DNA from: an uncultured Oscillospiraceae bacterium
Lineage (GTDB): Bacteria; Bacillota; Clostridia; Oscillospirales; Ruminococcaceae
Assembly (NCBI GenBank): GCA_910577365.1
Contig: CAJTMU010000004.1
Span: 1 to 64,000 of the forward strand
Direction: 5' to 3'
DNA length: 64,000 nt
A model generated the notes under the pieces. The model was not told the DNA's origin. It saw only the letters and a list, made by a program, of their open reading frames with translations, and ran no database searches. Within the stretch, counting starts at the first letter, position 1; every line of letters begins with the position of its first letter. This document shows, piece after piece, positions 48,696 to 57,293 of the stretch. The translations under genes and the position numbers were made by a program.

Positions 48696-49604
48696 TTATT
48701 TGAACTCAATATCCTCAATAACACCGACGCTAACGCTCCAGTTGTGAGAATAGCCAACATCGTTCAGGTCGTTCCTTAATGAAAGATTGCCAATTGTAAC
48801 CGTTACCTCGCTGATTTTCCCTTGATTGTCAGAAATCGACGATATATCATAATCAGATAAATTACCCAGATTTATTACTGGAGCAGTCGCCGCCCAAAAA
48901 AACGAGCTGTCTGTACCCCATTGCGTTAGGCTCATATAACGTTCATTGAACGGAAGTCCTGCCCATTCGCCCTCATCAACAAGAAACACTATGTCGCCAT
49001 GACCAAGATAACCACCGTCCTCGTCAACAGCGAAAATATAAACAAAACCGTTCAAGGTTATGCTCCCCGAAAAATCAAGCCATTGACGGGTAAGATGCGT
49101 TTCGCCGTTTTCGTCGACCTCCAGCACTCCTTTGGCGCTTTCCAGTGTCAGACCGCGCAGCTCCTCGCCCTTATTTATACGTTGAAAATCAGAACTGTCA
49201 AGCGCTCGATCAAGTTCGTCGTTTCCCTTATACTCCTCCGCCGGAAGCATGGTCTTATATGATACCCTGCCGTCCGAGGGAATATAATATCCCAGATCTT
49301 CATAGACATAAAATCTGCTGAGAGCGCCCGTTTTGTCCATAATTCCATTCATATTCTCATCATATTTGAGCGAGATACTTTCTCCGCACAAATCGGTGAT
49401 AATATGTGTGTCATCGGAAGAAACATCCGAGCGACCGCCCATGTCTTCGAGTGTTTGACCGATAATCTCTGCTGTTTGCGGCGGAGTGTGGGATATGTCG
49501 GTGCTTTGGGAAGATTGCACACAGCCTATCGAAACAAATGGCAATATACTACAAGCTGCGCAGGAAATAAGATACTTGAGTTTTGTTTCAAATTTCATCG
49601 GCAT
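48696..49604 (-). CDS. Lipoprotein of unknown function
   Basis: A protein of 302 residues with a lipobox LPFVSIGC (Cys about 28), followed by a Ser/Thr-rich linker. The mature part has DGGYLGHGDIVFLVDEG and NGFVYIFAVDEDGG, suggesting beta-strand repeats, with a C-terminal all-beta segment ending SVSVGVIEDIEFK. The start is ATG 49604 or 49598 (MKFETKLK), overlapping the upstream peptidase gene, so the two are co-translated. The family is not recognised. Confidence 0.7.
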   Translation of the reverse strand: MPMKFETKLKYLISCAACSILPFVSIGCVQSSQSTDISHTPPQTAEIIGQTLEDMGGRSDVSSDDTHIITDLCGESISLKYDENMNGIMDKTGALSRFYVYEDLGYYIPSDGRVSYKTMLPAEEYKGNDELDRALDSSDFQRINKGEELRGLTLESAKGVLEVDENGETHLTRQWLDFSGSITLNGFVYIFAVDEDGGYLGHGDIVFLVDEGEWAGLPFNERYMSLTQWGTDSSFFWAATAPVINLGNLSDYDISSISDNQGKISEVTVTIGNLSLRNDLNDVGYSHNWSVSVGVIEDIEFK

Positions 49605-50325
49605 TTATAATATCTCCCTCCGAAGTCATCGCATATTGAAAGTATTTAATACGGCTCAAAAATTGCGAGTAGGTCAGGTCTTTATTATGTACGACGCAAT
49701 AGTCGCCTTCGTTACTTGAAGTATAATTGGCGTCATATATGGTGACATTATCTTTTGTATAACCAACTATAAAAACGCTATGTCCGGTACGATTGCTTGT
49801 CAATCCCCTAACATATGATTGACCGCCTATAGCCTTCAGATATGAATACAGGTTATCGGTGGTAAGAGTTACTTGGCTGTTGTTACCACATATGCTTTCA
49901 TACACATATTCTTCAAAATCATTAAAAACGCTGTGGCAGTATTTTGCAAAAGCCATACATTGAGTTGATGTAGCAAATTTAATACAATTGCAATTGCTGT
50001 ATTCATTACACCATGTGTGACAGCTGCATTTCTTTCTGTTTTCCGTGTAGTGAGAACCGTCCGGATAGGTCCTGTATAGCACTTCAACGGGGCTGTAATG
50101 AGGTTCTATACCTTCGTCTGAATTTCCTGATTGTTCCACAGTTTCGACCAAGAAATCCTCTAAGGTTTCCAAGGAATTTTCTTTTGTTTCACCTTGAGTT
50201 AATTCAACATAATCATTATACGAATAAATCTCTTCTTCCGCCGCCGCAGGCAAAACTCCCGCCATTGTAACGGAAATAATTGCCGCCATTGCCATTCCCA
50301 TTGTTCTTTTAAAAGTTTTTTTCAT
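49588..50325 (-). CDS. Secreted cysteine-peptidase-like protein (C39/papain-like)
   Basis: A protein of 245 residues with an N-terminal signal MKKTFKRTMGMAMAAIISV...PAAAEEE. A Cys-rich segment RKCSCHTWCNEYSNCNCIKF leads to a catalytic-type TSTQCMAFAKYCHSVF (Cys), and GHSVFIVGYTKDNVTIYDANY provides the His and Asn/Asp of a papain-like fold. Thus it is likely a cell-surface peptidase or amidase. The ATG at 50325 follows AAGGAGGAAA. A broken paralog lies at 48.1-48.5 kb, with a similar leader. Confidence 0.72.
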   Translation of the reverse strand: MKKTFKRTMGMAMAAIISVTMAGVLPAAAEEEIYSYNDYVELTQGETKENSLETLEDFLVETVEQSGNSDEGIEPHYSPVEVLYRTYPDGSHYTENRKKCSCHTWCNEYSNCNCIKFATSTQCMAFAKYCHSVFNDFEEYVYESICGNNSQVTLTTDNLYSYLKAIGGQSYVRGLTSNRTGHSVFIVGYTKDNVTIYDANYTSSNEGDYCVVHNKDLTYSQFLSRIKYFQYAMTSEGDIINADEI

Positions 50326-50590
50326 AATATTTTCCTCCTTACGGAAAATCACCGGGGCACAAAGCCCTGTGTTGTTAGGGACGTTTGCCCCGCCTGTTCC
50401 GTCGTGGAATCCGCTCAACGGAGTTTCCGTTATGTTTTCTGTTCTACACAAATTTGATTTTCCGCATTTGTGAGCAAGCTAAAAATTAAACTGTCAGATT
50501 TTTGCAGCTTGATTTGACTTTCAAACTTGTTTAATGAAGAAAACGCTCACAAACTGCGGTTTGGGGGTAATTCACATATCCCGCCCGCGC

Positions 50591-51016
50591 TTAGTCGCTG
50601 TACGCCGTGATGGTTTCGGTACTGCCGTCTTTCATTGTTACAGTGAAAACCGCCTTTACACGGTACGTTCCGCTTGAAAGATTGTCCACGGAACCGCTAA
50701 GCGAAATGCTTCTGCCGCTCGCCGTTTTAGTCCATTTTGCGCCGCTTACCGCGGAATAAATACCAAAAAGCCCGCTCTTTTCCAGCGTCATTACAACGGA
50801 AATGCTCTTGATATCTGTTGTGCCGTTTGCTCTGCAATAACAATCGGCGCTACCGCCTGATACAGTCAATTCGACATAGGGAGTTATTACTTCGGAATAT
50901 CTTGGTGTAATTTCCACGGCAACAACTCCGCCCAATGCTGCTTCGGCATTTGCCGTTACGGGAAGCACAAGGCAAAGCACCGCCGCAACAAGTGTGCACA
51001 AAAATCTTTTAAACAT
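50591..51016 (-). CDS. Small secreted protein
   Basis: A 141-residue protein with a signal peptide MFKRFLCTLVAAVLCLVLPVTANA. The mature part is a single all-beta domain (YVELTVSGGSADCYCRANG, VVMTLEKSGLFGIYSAVSGAKWTKTASG, GTYRVKAVFTVTMKDGSTETITAYSD), like an immunoglobulin-like domain of the type found in surface proteins with DUF6147-like architecture. The ATG at 51016 is 9 bases after AAAGGAG; ATG 51025 is too close. The exact family is unknown. Confidence 0.72.
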   Translation of the reverse strand: MFKRFLCTLVAAVLCLVLPVTANAEAALGGVVAVEITPRYSEVITPYVELTVSGGSADCYCRANGTTDIKSISVVMTLEKSGLFGIYSAVSGAKWTKTASGRSISLSGSVDNLSSGTYRVKAVFTVTMKDGSTETITAYSD

Positions 51017-51170
51017 AGCTGCCATCTCCTTTCATATTTTTTTGCAGATATAGTATCTGCTATAATGATAACACAATTATCCGCGCTATTGTGACATCTT
51101 TTTGAAAATCTTTACTAAGTTTCGGCAAAATTTGTTTATCTTCAACAAAAATATATGCATAATTTGGAGA

Positions 51171-51947
51171 TTACGCCGAGGTCGTTGCGTTCCTTGGGTT
51201 AATATACTCAAAACCCTCCGAGAAGGTGTCACGGCGCTGAACTGATTCAGCCAGCCGAATTGCCTCTTCTGCGGAAACAGTGCAGAATATCTCAAGAATA
51301 TAATCCCCATTATCCCAGATTAGTTGAACCACATCTCCAGAAATAATAAGCTTACCGTGTTTATCGCCAATCATAACATCTTCTATGCTATCCCAGTTTT
51401 CATTGTCATAATACATCGCACCATATTTCGTATGTTGGCTAAAATCTATTTGGTCATTTCCATCAAAAGAGGTATGCAAAAACAATATCTCAAATTTATC
51501 ACCTTGATATTGCTCAAGATAAAATCCCTCGGGTATCTCGGGAATATAGTATTCATACTCTATAAATCTCTTTGCGCCCTCCATGCTTACCGACTTAAGT
51601 CTGAAATCCTCCTGCGTTACACTGTCCCTTTTCAAGCCCGCGGCAATGGAAGCGCCCACTCCCGTGCCAAGCCCTACCGCCATCATAATTGCTATTGAAA
51701 GAACGGCGACCCGCTTTTTCAGCGGGACACCTTTCATAATGGGAATGGAAAACGAAGAGGACAAAGGGGACATAGCGGGTATCGGTCTGCCCCTGCGCGT
51801 TTTTTCGGCGGACAGTATATTTTTTCTGCGCGCTCTTCTGTAAGACCACGAAAATCTGTGCTTCTTTTCAATTCCGAAAAACTCGCCGTACTGCTCGTTC
51901 ACATTATCCGCAAGCGCATTTCCAATAGTTTTCTCAAATTCATTCAT
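51171..51947 (-). CDS. Anti-sigma factor-like protein with DUF4367-like domain
   Basis: A 258-residue protein. A cytoplasmic N-terminus (MNEFEKTIGNALADNV... with a basic RRARRKN) is followed by one TM at about 87-108 (AVLSIAIMMAVGLGTGVGASI) and an extracytoplasmic domain with YIPEIPEGFYLEQYQGDKFEILFL and LIWDNGDYILEIFCTVSAEEAIRLAESV, typical of DUF4367. It overlaps the ECF sigma gene by 8 bases and should be its cognate anti-sigma factor. The signal sensed is unknown. Confidence 0.8.
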   Translation of the reverse strand: MNEFEKTIGNALADNVNEQYGEFFGIEKKHRFSWSYRRARRKNILSAEKTRRGRPIPAMSPLSSSFSIPIMKGVPLKKRVAVLSIAIMMAVGLGTGVGASIAAGLKRDSVTQEDFRLKSVSMEGAKRFIEYEYYIPEIPEGFYLEQYQGDKFEILFLHTSFDGNDQIDFSQHTKYGAMYYDNENWDSIEDVMIGDKHGKLIISGDVVQLIWDNGDYILEIFCTVSAEEAIRLAESVQRRDTFSEGFEYINPRNATTSA

Positions 51948-52491
51948 AATCCATACCCCTTTCCCGCAGAATTTCCGCGAGCTTTTTTCTGGCACGATAA
52001 ATATGTACGCTTACTGTGTTGGGCTGCATATCCATCAGCTTTGCGATATCCTTTGCCTGCATTCCCTCATAAAGATTGAGATACATTATATCTCGGTCAA
52101 CCTCGGAAAGCGTTTTTATGGCTTCCTCTATTTCTTTCGCGCTGATACGCGATATCAGCTCCGTTTCAACAGAGCTGTCCGCCGAAAGCTCATAATGCTC
52201 ATCGATGGATTCAATAAGATGCTTTTTCTGCCTGTTCAGCATATTTATCGCAACGTGCTTTGCTATAATTACAAAATAACCTGCATGATTATGACACCCT
52301 TTTTCAATAATGTTCTGAAGATTATCAATAATACGCAAAAAAGATATCTGTACTGCGTCCTCCGCTTCCTCGCGGTCACGCAGAACGCTGAACGCAACAT
52401 TGTACATCATCTGCTCATATTGTCTGTACAGCGATTCCACCAGTTCCCTGTCCGAATCGCTGCCAATCAATAACAGCGCCTCGCATATCAT
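51940..52491 (-). CDS. ECF-type RNA polymerase sigma factor
   Basis: A 183-residue sigma-70 family ECF factor. Region 2: LVESLYRQYEQMMYNVAFSVLRDREEAEDAVQISFLRIIDNL; region 4: LSEVDRDIMYLNLYEGMQAKDIAKLMDMQPNTVSVHIYRARKKLAEIL, a clear helix-turn-helix. It is co-transcribed with the anti-sigma gene (8-base overlap). It may control itself and nearby exported proteins. The upstream TerB-domain gene ends 4 bases before it. Confidence 0.92.
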   Translation of the reverse strand: MICEALLLIGSDSDRELVESLYRQYEQMMYNVAFSVLRDREEAEDAVQISFLRIIDNLQNIIEKGCHNHAGYFVIIAKHVAINMLNRQKKHLIESIDEHYELSADSSVETELISRISAKEIEEAIKTLSEVDRDIMYLNLYEGMQAKDIAKLMDMQPNTVSVHIYRARKKLAEILRERGMDYE

Positions 52492-52495
52492 TTAT

Positions 52496-54340
52496 TCACA
52501 CCTCCTCGCTATCCGTTATCCGTCTTATCTCGTCCTCATAATCCGACACTATGTCCCCGTTTTCTATCACTATGTCACCAATGTTATCCAACGCCAATGT
52601 GTTTATTTCCTCATATACCGTTTCAGGAAGAATATTGTTTTCGCGGCAAAAGCGTTCCGCCCCGCCCCTGAGCAGCTCCGACAATACGCTGATATGACGC
52701 GGTGAGAGCGCCCGCGCCAAGCCCGTCCAGCCGCCCTCCGATACACCATTGAACGCGGCGGAATCCTTCTCTGCCTTTTCCGAAAAGTCATCGCCGCTTA
52801 TTTTCACCGCTATTTCCGAATACGCTTTATCGCCAAGAATATCTTCCTCCACTATCAGCTTCTTTGCTATTTCCTCCGATTCCGCGCGTATAGCCGACAG
52901 CCTCTCCACATCAATATTCACCTTGACGGGGATATGCGGCTCGTTATCGACAAAGCTTTTTTTCTTCTTTTTGGCGGGATATATATTGTTTTTATCGCAC
53001 CAAATATTTACCGCGTCGATTATCGTCTGCTCAAATTCAGAAGCGCTTACCGCGTCCACCAGCTTTCCGCGGTTGCGAAAATCATTTATTACCATCTTTA
53101 TATTCGGCGTTATCTTATGCTGAAAGCCGGTCCTTCTGCGCAGCACAGCTTCGATGCTTTTTAACACATATCCTATAAAACCGCGGTAAGGGGACGGCTC
53201 GAAAAGCTCCAGAGCCGCCTCGCCCCTCTTTACACAGTAGCGTTCCACGGAGTTTATGCGCACCTGCCTGAAGCCGTCCATTCTGTCAAGATTTACATAC
53301 GCTCCCGCAAAGGGTGCCCATGTATAGTCACGCTTCATTCTGCCGCATATCAGTTTAAACAGTGAAATATCCCTATCCAGAAAATAAGCGTCCAGCGCTG
53401 CAAGCACCGCTCCCGCCGCTCCGTCCGCAAGAGGCTTTACACTGTCATTGAAAAAAACGCTTTCGCCCAGCTTATAGGACGAGTTTTCCATAAGATAGCC
53501 CAGCTTGCCCGAATAATCTTTGACATAAAGCTCCGAAACGCTTTCACTGAATCCCTCCGTTTTAATCGGAAAGCAGGAACAGATATCGGGATACTGCCCG
53601 CTCAGGTCGTTATAGGCGTAAAAATCCTTAAGCCAGCGCGGCATGATGTCATCAAGCCAGCCCGCAAACCCGCGGCAGCCCTCCCACACCGCAAGAAGCC
53701 GCCCGAGCGCATCCGCCGCGGAAATCACACCTATTTTGTTCATCAACTCATAGCAGTACAGCGTGATATAGGCTCTGTCAATCTCATGATAAACGCCGCG
53801 TCTTACGTCTGTTCTCCAAGTGAAATAAGTGCGGAGCTGCGGATTGGATAGTGCTCCGTATACGGGGCGTGATATCCCACAGAAAGCCTGCCGCCCAAAA
53901 TCGTCGGTCACCTCCGCCATAAATTCTCCCTGCTTCACAATGCTTATTTCGGCGCACTGATTAAGCATATATCCGTTATAAAATATCTCGTTAAGCCCGC
54001 GCATTTCAGTTATTTTATCATTTATAGCTCTGTCAGCATCAGTCTCATAATCGGGAGTTTCGGGGGCAAAGGCTATCTCGTCCGCAGTTATCCCGCGGTC
54101 GGGAGAATTATAATATATAATTTCCTTTTGCTCGCGTGGAGGTGTCTTTTCAGGATGGGGAACGCTTTCCGAAGCCTTTTTCGCGTCCTTGATAACCTCC
54201 GCGATTTTTCGGCGAATCTCCTCCTGCGCGGACTTTACGACATCGTCCACCTCTTTGCGCAGCAGCTTTTCTATATCGCTCCTGATTTCCTCGCGGCTCT
54301 TTCCGCCTGTCGCGATGAATTTCTTGAATTTGTCCTCCAT
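52496..54340 (-). CDS. TerB_N/TerB_C domain protein
   Basis: A 614-residue cytoplasmic protein. A helical N-terminus (about 1-70) is followed by the TerB_N domain, about 95-300 (MRGLNEIFYNGYMLNQ, GISRPVYGALSNPQLRTYFTWRTDVRRG, ITLYCYELMNKIGV), a long middle, and a TerB_C domain at about 480-600 ending VYEEINTLALDNIGDIVIENGDIVSDYEDEI. These domains occur in phage-defence and stress operons linked to the tellurite-resistance superfamily, often with helicases. Here it precedes an ECF sigma factor by 4 bases. Its role is not known. It starts after CAGGAGG. Confidence 0.78.
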   Translation of the reverse strand: MEDKFKKFIATGGKSREEIRSDIEKLLRKEVDDVVKSAQEEIRRKIAEVIKDAKKASESVPHPEKTPPREQKEIIYYNSPDRGITADEIAFAPETPDYETDADRAINDKITEMRGLNEIFYNGYMLNQCAEISIVKQGEFMAEVTDDFGRQAFCGISRPVYGALSNPQLRTYFTWRTDVRRGVYHEIDRAYITLYCYELMNKIGVISAADALGRLLAVWEGCRGFAGWLDDIMPRWLKDFYAYNDLSGQYPDICSCFPIKTEGFSESVSELYVKDYSGKLGYLMENSSYKLGESVFFNDSVKPLADGAAGAVLAALDAYFLDRDISLFKLICGRMKRDYTWAPFAGAYVNLDRMDGFRQVRINSVERYCVKRGEAALELFEPSPYRGFIGYVLKSIEAVLRRRTGFQHKITPNIKMVINDFRNRGKLVDAVSASEFEQTIIDAVNIWCDKNNIYPAKKKKKSFVDNEPHIPVKVNIDVERLSAIRAESEEIAKKLIVEEDILGDKAYSEIAVKISGDDFSEKAEKDSAAFNGVSEGGWTGLARALSPRHISVLSELLRGGAERFCRENNILPETVYEEINTLALDNIGDIVIENGDIVSDYEDEIRRITDSEEV

Positions 54341-54433
54341 AAATCCTCCTGATTAAATGCGATTTTTTCGCACACACTTTAGCACAAGGGGACAATATTT
54401 CGCAGGCTACCCCGAAAAATTGTCCCCCGAAAA

Positions 54434-55303
54434 TTATTCCTCAACAAACGCGATAAGCTCCGCCCAGTTCTCGGGAAATCCGAGATCGTTCAGCCTTATA
54501 ATATCACCGTTCTTCTTAAGCAGCCTTGAAAGCGGCTTTACAATGCGCTCATTCCAATTCGTCCTGTCGTGATACAGCTGCTTCATTATCATTATATATC
54601 CGAAAGCGTCCGCCTTAAGCTCCGGCTCGAAATCACGCGGAGTTTTCGGCTCTACGGGAAACGTGTTGCCATAAATCCTGTTGTAATGCGCGCAATAATT
54701 ACGCAGCTCGTTCAGGCAGAATATCCAGTTGTCCATCTCCGACGGCGAACAATGATAATAATCCCACGCAAGAGTCTTTTTGTCCGCATTGTGCATATCC
54801 TTGTAAAAAAATGCCAGTGTGCCAAAGCTGAAAAGCTCCATTACCACCCACAGCGGAAACGCGCCGCTGTATTTCGAGTTGTAGTGCTTTACAAACGCTC
54901 TTTCCTCGTTAGCTTCTATAAGATAATTTATCTTTGACATAAAGCTGTTGTGATTATGCTTAAAATCAAACGAAGCGGGGTTCAGATATCCAAGCGCCCC
55001 GTATTTCAGCGCGTGGAAATTCGATATCGCGGCACGAAGAGCTATCTCGATCTCCTCCAGCGCCGCGATAAGTATGCTCCTCAACTTTCGATCCAATTCG
55101 TAAATGCGCAGTATTTTCCCGAATGTGGTACCTTCCTCATAGCGCTGCTTGCTTACCGAAAACGGCGCAAAATAGTTTGAAAGCCTGAAGTAGTTTATGT
55201 ATTTCAAAGTTTCCCGCGCCAGCTTTTCGTCCTCTATGACGCAGCCGCGTTCACGGAGCTTCGCTATCTGCTCGTTTATGGTCGATGGCAGTTTCTGCTT
55301 CAT
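54434..55303 (-). CDS. Abi family protein (Abi_2) with HEPN motif
   Basis: A 289-residue AbiD/AbiF-type protein. The N-terminal LPSTINEQIAKLRERGCVI and YINYFRLSNYFAPF are typical; ELDRKLRSILIAALEEIEIALRAAISNFHALKYG is the core. CLNELRNYCAHYNRIYGN at about 195-212 carries the R-x4-H motif of HEPN ribonucleases. Such proteins stop phage growth by abortive infection. It begins 2 bases after the stop of the ANT(6)-like gene. No partner antitoxin is seen. Confidence 0.85.
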   Translation of the reverse strand: MKQKLPSTINEQIAKLRERGCVIEDEKLARETLKYINYFRLSNYFAPFSVSKQRYEEGTTFGKILRIYELDRKLRSILIAALEEIEIALRAAISNFHALKYGALGYLNPASFDFKHNHNSFMSKINYLIEANEERAFVKHYNSKYSGAFPLWVVMELFSFGTLAFFYKDMHNADKKTLAWDYYHCSPSEMDNWIFCLNELRNYCAHYNRIYGNTFPVEPKTPRDFEPELKADAFGYIMIMKQLYHDRTNWNERIVKPLSRLLKKNGDIIRLNDLGFPENWAELIAFVEE

Positions 55304-55305
55304 TT

Positions 55306-56160
55306 TTATTCTCCCAAAACATTATTTTTCACTTTTGTCATATAATCCGTGATATTCCTGTCTTCCGTCATATCATATGCATAGCCGAATTTGTCCGCAA
55401 CACGCTCCGCCAGTATACGGAACAAACCGCAGGCTGTAAAAACCGCGCTCCAGAAATTCTCATAATTGGAATCGGAATAAGTTGCGGAGTACATTTTATA
55501 AAGCTTTTCGGGAAGATACTTTTGAAAGTATTTTCCCTTTTTCCCCGCTGACACATTAAAATCATTTGCCGCTCCGATATACCAGTCGGTCATGAGATTT
55601 AGCATATCACGGACATAATGATTGAACATTTCCATAGCATACGGCAGCTCGTCGCGGGCTATTCCCTTAGCGACATTGTTGAGACACCAGTGAAACTCGT
55701 TGCAGCAGTTGCGGAAAAGCTCTTTGGTCGGCGGCTTTATAAACCAGAAATCATCACGCGGTTTTATATCGGCAAGCTCTCCCGTCTTGTCCAGCAGCAC
55801 GACCGCTGGCTCTCCGTCGTCGACATACGGATCGCTCGTTATTTCCAAATCAATGCGGTTGCCGTCCTCAAAAATCGTCAGGAAAACAAAGCTCCCGTCG
55901 TTATCGGGCGGGATAAGCTTCATGATTTTGGGGGTCTGAAGCAGTGATATCCTGCCGAATTTCTCCTCCAGCCACGCGGTGTTGTTCCAGAACGGCGCGA
56001 CGTCATTCACAAAATATACGATATCATAATCCTGATAAATATCCCGCGGCGCGTGGACGTCCGCCCGCGAACCCAACATGATAACACCGCGAATACGCTC
56101 GTCGTCTTTTGCCGTTTGGATTATTAAATCAAACATTTCACGTTCCGTACGAAATTTCAT
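55306..56160 (-). CDS. Aminoglycoside 6-adenylyltransferase-like protein, ANT(6)/AadK type
   Basis: A protein of 284 residues. The nucleotidyltransferase motif is GVIMLGSRADVHAPRDIYQDYDIVYFV with GSR and the metal Asp pair in DYDIVYFV, and the third Asp is in GNRIDLEI. The C-terminal four-helix part (FRNCCNEFHWCLNNVAKGIARDELPYAM) fits AadK/AadE. It transfers AMP to streptomycin in resistant strains, but chromosomal homologs are not always active. Start after GAAAGGAATG. Co-located with an Abi gene. Confidence 0.85.
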   Translation of the reverse strand: MKFRTEREMFDLIIQTAKDDERIRGVIMLGSRADVHAPRDIYQDYDIVYFVNDVAPFWNNTAWLEEKFGRISLLQTPKIMKLIPPDNDGSFVFLTIFEDGNRIDLEITSDPYVDDGEPAVVLLDKTGELADIKPRDDFWFIKPPTKELFRNCCNEFHWCLNNVAKGIARDELPYAMEMFNHYVRDMLNLMTDWYIGAANDFNVSAGKKGKYFQKYLPEKLYKMYSATYSDSNYENFWSAVFTACGLFRILAERVADKFGYAYDMTEDRNITDYMTKVKNNVLGE

Positions 56161-56208
56161 ATTTAAATCATTCCTTTCAGAAGGGCGCAGCCATTTTTCA
56201 TTTAAAAA

Positions 56209-57213
56209 TTACTCATCGAGCCAGAAAAGCTCCCGTTCGTGCTTGCTCTCCCTTGTCATTAGCGCGCTTATGCTCTTTTGCGGATCGCCGCTGTTGTAGC
56301 AGACGTTTACTATCTGCTCAATAATGGGGGTTTCGATATCATGCTCCTGCGCAAGCCGAAAAGCCGTTTTACTGTTAAGATAGCCCTCAACCGTTCCTAT
56401 CTGCGCCACCGCCTCGGCAGCTGGAACACCCTGCCCGATTAGATACCCCGCACGGTAATTCCGTGAGTGCTGCGAGGTGCAGGTGACTATCAGATCCCCG
56501 AGACCCGCCATGCCGGTAAATGTCTTCCAGTTCGCCCCAAGTGCAACGGCAAGCCGTGTTATCTCTGTCATTCCGCGTGTCATCAGTGCCGCCACTGTGT
56601 TGTCGCCCAGACCCATTCCACGGGCTATACCGCAGCCCAGCGCTATCGGATTTTTCAGCACGCCGCCCAGCTCACAGCCAGTAACGTCGTCATTTATATA
56701 TATCCTGTAAACCTCGCAGGCAAGCGTGTTCTGAATATATTTGGCGGTTTCCGGAGTGTATGCAGCGCAAACCTCCGTAGTTGGAACGAACCGCGCAATC
56801 TCCTCAGCGTGACATGGTCCCGTCAGCACCGCCGCGGGATTTTCGGGAAGTTCCTGCCTGATTATTTCCGAGAGCCGGCAGCCCGTTGCTTCCTCAAGAC
56901 CCTTGCTGGCATTCACCACAACGGTTTTTTTGTCAATATACGGCTTTACGGCACACACCGCCTCGCGATAAAACGGAGAAGGAATACAAATTATCACTAT
57001 ATCCGCGCCCGCGACTGCTTTGGGATCTGTTGTAACGCCGAGAGCATCGGGCAGCTTAACTCCCGCGAGCAGCCGCTTGTGTTCCCTGTCGCGGCGGAGC
57101 TGTTCCGCCTCTTCCTCAAATTTTGTCCAGGTCACCACTTCATGCCCATAACTGCTGAACAGCACTCCCAAAGCAGTGCCGTAGCCGCAGCCCAGTATAG
57201 TTATCTTAGCCAT
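56209..57213 (-). CDS. gpsA: Glycerol-3-phosphate dehydrogenase [NAD(P)+]
   Basis: A protein of 334 residues making sn-glycerol-3-phosphate for phospholipids. N-terminal Rossmann motif ILGCGYGTALGVLFSSYGHEV, KTVVVNASKGLEE, LTGPCHAEEIA, the catalytic Lys in LGGVLKNPIALGCGIARGMG, and GNTVAALMTRG-like substrate binding. It starts after GAAAGGAG. It lies behind plsY and der on the same strand, and uses the G3P that PlsY acylates. Confidence 0.96.
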   Translation of the reverse strand: MAKITILGCGYGTALGVLFSSYGHEVVTWTKFEEEAEQLRRDREHKRLLAGVKLPDALGVTTDPKAVAGADIVIICIPSPFYREAVCAVKPYIDKKTVVVNASKGLEEATGCRLSEIIRQELPENPAAVLTGPCHAEEIARFVPTTEVCAAYTPETAKYIQNTLACEVYRIYINDDVTGCELGGVLKNPIALGCGIARGMGLGDNTVAALMTRGMTEITRLAVALGANWKTFTGMAGLGDLIVTCTSQHSRNYRAGYLIGQGVPAAEAVAQIGTVEGYLNSKTAFRLAQEHDIETPIIEQIVNVCYNSGDPQKSISALMTRESKHERELFWLDE

Positions 57214-57293
57214 GATATGCTCCTTTCGGTCGGGACTGTATTTTTAAACTTTTACACTTCGTCACTTCTGCGCTTTTACGCTTATTCACTTCT

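Noticed and set aside
51026..51170. Sigma-A promoter for the small secreted protein
   Set aside because: A GCAGATA/TATCTGC hairpin is visible, but no -35/-10 pair of acceptable spacing; an ECF-type promoter is possible but cannot be defined from one site.
55306..56160. Recently acquired resistance cassette
   Set aside because: No integrase, insertion sequence or attachment repeats nearby, and codon use looks like that of the neighbours.
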